Positions 48,100 to 50,779 of a stretch of DNA of 50,779 bases are shown piece after piece. Numbering within the stretch: the first letter of the stretch is position 1; every line of letters starts with the position of its first letter. The notes under the pieces were generated by a model. It was given only the letters and a program-made list of their open reading frames with translations, had not been told where the DNA came from and ran no database searches. The stretch is from Bacteroidales bacterium (GTDB lineage Bacteria; Bacteroidota; Bacteroidia; Bacteroidales; JAAYJT01): assembly GCA_012522795.1 (NCBI GenBank), contig JAAYJT010000006.1:1-50779 (forward strand), in the 5' to 3' direction. The position numbers and the translations under genes were made by a program.

Positions 48100-49440
48100 A
48101 TGAAAAAGCTGATTATTATTTCTGTTTCATTGATTTTTATGCAACTCCAGTTGTTTTCCCAGCAAACTGAAGTGCTTATTGACGAAGTAGTAGCCGTAGT
48201 CGGAAACCGGATAATTCTTGAATCAGACCTTGAAACCCAGTTGCTTCAGCATCAGACAAAAGGTTTGATAAGCGGTAAAAAAACTATGAAATGTGAAATA
48301 CTTGAAGATCTGATGATACAGAAACTATTTGTGAACCAGGCGGAGACTGACAGTATTGAGATCACTGATAATCAAATAGAAACCGCCCTTAATCAACGCA
48401 TCAGATATTTTACATCTCAGTTTGGATCGCAGGAGAAATTAGAGAATTTCTATGGAAAAAGCATTATGGAGATCAAAAACGAGTTTCGCGATCTTATAAA
48501 AGAGCAAATGATGGCAGAAGAAGCCCAACAACAAATTATTGAAGATATTAAAGTTACACCTTCCGAAATACGAGCGTTTTATAAAAGCATACCTGCTGAT
48601 AGTATTTATACTATTCCTACAGAATTTGAAATAGGGGAGATAGTAAAAAAACCTCCTGTAAGCACTACCGAGCTTAATGCAGTTCGCAACCAGCTAAAAA
48701 CTTATCGCAACCGTATTCTTGCGGGAGAAAGATTTGAAACCTTTGCTGCATTATATTCTGAAGACCCGGGTTCGGCAAGCCGCGGTGGCGAACTTGGCTT
48801 TTACCGCCGTGGTGAGCTATATCCTGAGTTTGAAGCAGTAGCTTTCAGGCTTGAAAAAGGTGAAATTTCAGATATAGTAAAAACCAAATCCGGTTATCAT
48901 ATAATACAAATGCTTGAACGCCGTGGTGAAACCATTAATGTGCGTCATATTTTATTGCGTCCTAAGCCTTCTCCTGTTGAGCTTGAAGAAGCCAGAAATT
49001 TTCTCGACAGCCTTGCCGGTGAGATCAGAGCCGGAAAAATTACATACGAACAGGCTCTTGAATATTCTGATGATCCGGGAAAAATGCACGGAGGCCTGAT
49101 GATAAACCCATACACAGGTACTCCACGATTTGAAGGCGAACATCTTGAACCTCCTGTGTATTTTGTTGCTGATAAAATGAAAATTGGTGAAATATCAAAT
49201 GCTGTACCTTTTCTTGATGAAGAAGGTTATAACGCTTATCGTCTGTTATATCTGAAAGATAAAACAATACCCCATAAAGCCAACCTTAACGACGATTATG
49301 ATCGTATAAAAAACTGGGCTCTTGAAAACAAACAGCATAATGCTATTGTTGATTGGGTTAAGGAAAAAAATAAAAAAACCTATATCAACATAATTGAGAC
49401 TTATCGGGACTGTGATTTCAGAACAAAATGGATTTTTTAA
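48100..49440 (+). CDS. surA: SurA-like periplasmic chaperone/peptidyl-prolyl isomerase
   Basis: This 446-residue protein (from the ATG at 48100; a TTG directly precedes it) has a signal peptide ending near LFSQQ, a SurA N-terminal chaperone domain starting LIDEVVAVVGNRIILESDLETQ, then two parvulin domains (about 165-265, with SRGGELGFYRRGELYPEFE; about 270-375, with VRHILLRPKPS). This is the layout of E. coli SurA (428 residues), which delivers outer-membrane barrels. Third in the isomerase cluster, with moxR 45 bp after it. Confidence 0.92.
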   Translation: MKKLIIISVSLIFMQLQLFSQQTEVLIDEVVAVVGNRIILESDLETQLLQHQTKGLISGKKTMKCEILEDLMIQKLFVNQAETDSIEITDNQIETALNQRIRYFTSQFGSQEKLENFYGKSIMEIKNEFRDLIKEQMMAEEAQQQIIEDIKVTPSEIRAFYKSIPADSIYTIPTEFEIGEIVKKPPVSTTELNAVRNQLKTYRNRILAGERFETFAALYSEDPGSASRGGELGFYRRGELYPEFEAVAFRLEKGEISDIVKTKSGYHIIQMLERRGETINVRHILLRPKPSPVELEEARNFLDSLAGEIRAGKITYEQALEYSDDPGKMHGGLMINPYTGTPRFEGEHLEPPVYFVADKMKIGEISNAVPFLDEEGYNAYRLLYLKDKTIPHKANLNDDYDRIKNWALENKQHNAIVDWVKEKNKKTYINIIETYRDCDFRTKWIF

Positions 49441-49485
49441 AATGGGTAGTAACAACTCATTCCTATAACTAAATTAAACTACACT

Positions 49486-50451
49486 ATGCAATACAAAACG
49501 GATGTTGAGGCACTAGATGCCTTATCAATTAAATACGAAGAGCTTAAATCAGAAATTGCAAAAGTAATTGTCGGGCAGGATGTGGTAGTAAAAAAGATTT
49601 TAATTTCAATTTTCAGTAAGGGACATGCTTTGCTTGTCGGTGTTCCTGGACTTGCAAAAACACTGATGGTAAATACTATTTCAAAATCTCTGGGATTAAC
49701 TTATTCACGAATTCAGTTCACACCTGACTTAATGCCTTCGGACATTACAGGAACCGAAATACTGGATGAAAACCGTCATTTCAGATTTGTGCGAGGACCT
49801 GTGTTTGCCAATATTATACTTGCTGACGAAATTAATCGTACTCCTCCTAAAACACAATCGGCACTGCTTGAAGCCATGCAGGAACTTTCAGTAACAGTAT
49901 CGGGAGAAAGCCATAAACTTGCTGAACCTTTCTTTGTTCTTGCAACCCAAAACCCTATTGAACAGGAAGGAACCTATCCTCTGCCTGAAGCTCAGCTCGA
50001 CAGATTTATGTTTAATATCTGGCTGGACTATCCTTCATTTAAAGAGGAAGTGGATATTGTGAAGCGGACTACCCTAGGCACCTCTTATCAGCCACAGATT
50101 GTTTTAACAGGAGAGGAAATAGTATATTTTCAGAACCTTATAAGACGGATACCGGTTGCTGATAATGTGTATGAATATTCTGTAAAATTAGCTGCCAAAA
50201 CCCGCCCCGGAACTTCGGAAGCTACTGCTGACATCAATAATTATATTACCTGGGGAGCAGGACCACGTGCATCTCAGTATCTGATAATAGGAGCAAAATG
50301 CCATGGTGCACTGAACGGAAAATACTCTCCTGACATTGAAGACGTGCAGGCTGTTGCTGCTGACGTGCTCAGGCACAGAATTGTCAGAAACTATAAAGCT
50401 GAAGCTGATGGAGTTAGCATAGAAGCCATTATTGAGGGACTTCTTAAATAA
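49486..50451 (+). CDS. moxR: MoxR-family AAA+ ATPase
   Basis: This 321-residue ATPase has Walker A GVPGLAKT (near 51-58), Walker B IILADEINRTPPKTQSALLEAM and sensor-1 LATQNPIEQEGTYPLPEAQLDRF. MoxR proteins act as chaperone-like remodelling factors, often for von Willebrand A and DUF58 proteins. Such genes do not follow here: a repeat copy and no ORF lie in the last 328 bp. It may work with, or just sit beside, the SurA cluster. Confidence 0.95.
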   Translation: MQYKTDVEALDALSIKYEELKSEIAKVIVGQDVVVKKILISIFSKGHALLVGVPGLAKTLMVNTISKSLGLTYSRIQFTPDLMPSDITGTEILDENRHFRFVRGPVFANIILADEINRTPPKTQSALLEAMQELSVTVSGESHKLAEPFFVLATQNPIEQEGTYPLPEAQLDRFMFNIWLDYPSFKEEVDIVKRTTLGTSYQPQIVLTGEEIVYFQNLIRRIPVADNVYEYSVKLAAKTRPGTSEATADINNYITWGAGPRASQYLIIGAKCHGALNGKYSPDIEDVQAVAADVLRHRIVRNYKAEADGVSIEAIIEGLLK

Positions 50452-50469
50452 ACAGGGATCTGAGTTTTT

Positions 50470-50508
50470 GGCTAAAGCCGGCGGCAATTGATCCCGAATG
50501 ATTCGGGA
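50470..50508. repeat. Dispersed CTAAAGCC-type intergenic repeat, copy C
   Basis: GGCTAAAGCC (50470-50479), GGCGGCAATT (50480-50489) and the palindrome TCCCGAAT-G-ATTCGGGA (50492-50508) match parts of copy B; the palindrome differs by one base from B's in inverse orientation. From 50509 to the window end no gene is visible. Confidence 0.7.
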
Positions 50509-50779
50509 GAGAATTGGGTTGTACTGCACAAACTAAAAACACTTCAAATTTACCGTGGGTTTAGCGGGGAGGGAGCATGAATACAGAGCAGCGCTCGCCT
50601 GAAAACACAAAAAAGTGCATGTAAATCTTGCAAGGCAGTACCTCCGAAAGCTCCTAAAATCCGCATGTCTTTCTAAAATTTTAAAATCTTGATTTTTTCA
50701 ATGACTTTTATAGCTTATGAGCTAGTTTTTTTGATGCTTTCAGTAATTTCATTATAAAATATCTGCTTATTACATAAAA

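Overview
The window looks like the chromosome of an anaerobic, uncultured-type member of the Bacteroidota (Bacteroidales-like). Pointers are a type IX secretion C-terminal domain protein, the alternative GlmU-family protein, a Rho factor with a long disordered insertion, a chain of SurA/PpiC isomerases, several promoters of the form TTTG-N18-22-TAnnTTTG, near-absence of Shine-Dalgarno sites, and an AT-rich sequence. A V/A-type ATPase replaces F-type genes here, and two [FeFe]-hydrogenase operons point to a fermentative H2 metabolism. The species is not determinable from sequence reading alone.

Layout. 1-8.0 kb: minus-strand V-type ATPase operon (E, DUF2764, A, B, D, I, K); the K subunit carries all five residues of the Enterococcus hirae type Na+ site. 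8.5-10.5 kb: PepD dipeptidase and a small outer-membrane protein. 10.8-14.3 kb: minus-strand trimeric hydrogenase operon hydCBA (Hyd1) with a short NuoF-like HydB. 14.7-16.0 kb: enolase. 16.4-25.1 kb: a ten-gene plus-strand operon that starts with a probable signalling module (DRTGG protein, RsbW-like ATPase, H-cluster-type Fe-S sensor, second DRTGG protein, PHP phosphoesterase, second HATPase protein), then a thioredoxin-like ferredoxin, and ends with a second, longer hydrogenase HydB-HydA-HydC (Hyd2) with the domain set of electron-bifurcating enzymes. 25.3-28.0 kb: ZnuABC-type metal importer. 28-38.8 kb: housekeeping genes (rho, rpmE2, GlmU-like, lon, quinone reductase-like, rplS, DUF5063, lpdA, rfbC). 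39-42.1 kb: zinc exporter, pyrF, prfA on minus. 42.2-50.5 kb: type IX-secreted protein, guaB, three SurA-like periplasmic folding factors, MoxR ATPase.

The most interesting part is 14.3-25.1 kb. Both hydrogenase operons carry paired 18-bp operators close to the NADH sensor Rex consensus (TTGTTA-N6-TAACAA), at different positions relative to their promoters. The sensor protein of the second operon keeps all four H-cluster cysteines but lacks the proton-relay Cys and the L2 Glu of catalytic enzymes and has no PAS domain. It sits among two ATP-binding (kinase/anti-sigma-like) proteins, two DRTGG proteins and a PHP phosphoesterase. I infer an H2/redox-responsive phosphorylation switch that adjusts the NADH/ferredoxin/H2 balance. 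Several of its genes, and hydC of Hyd1, have strong GGAGG ribosome sites that no other gene in the window has, suggesting acquisition from a Shine-Dalgarno-using lineage.
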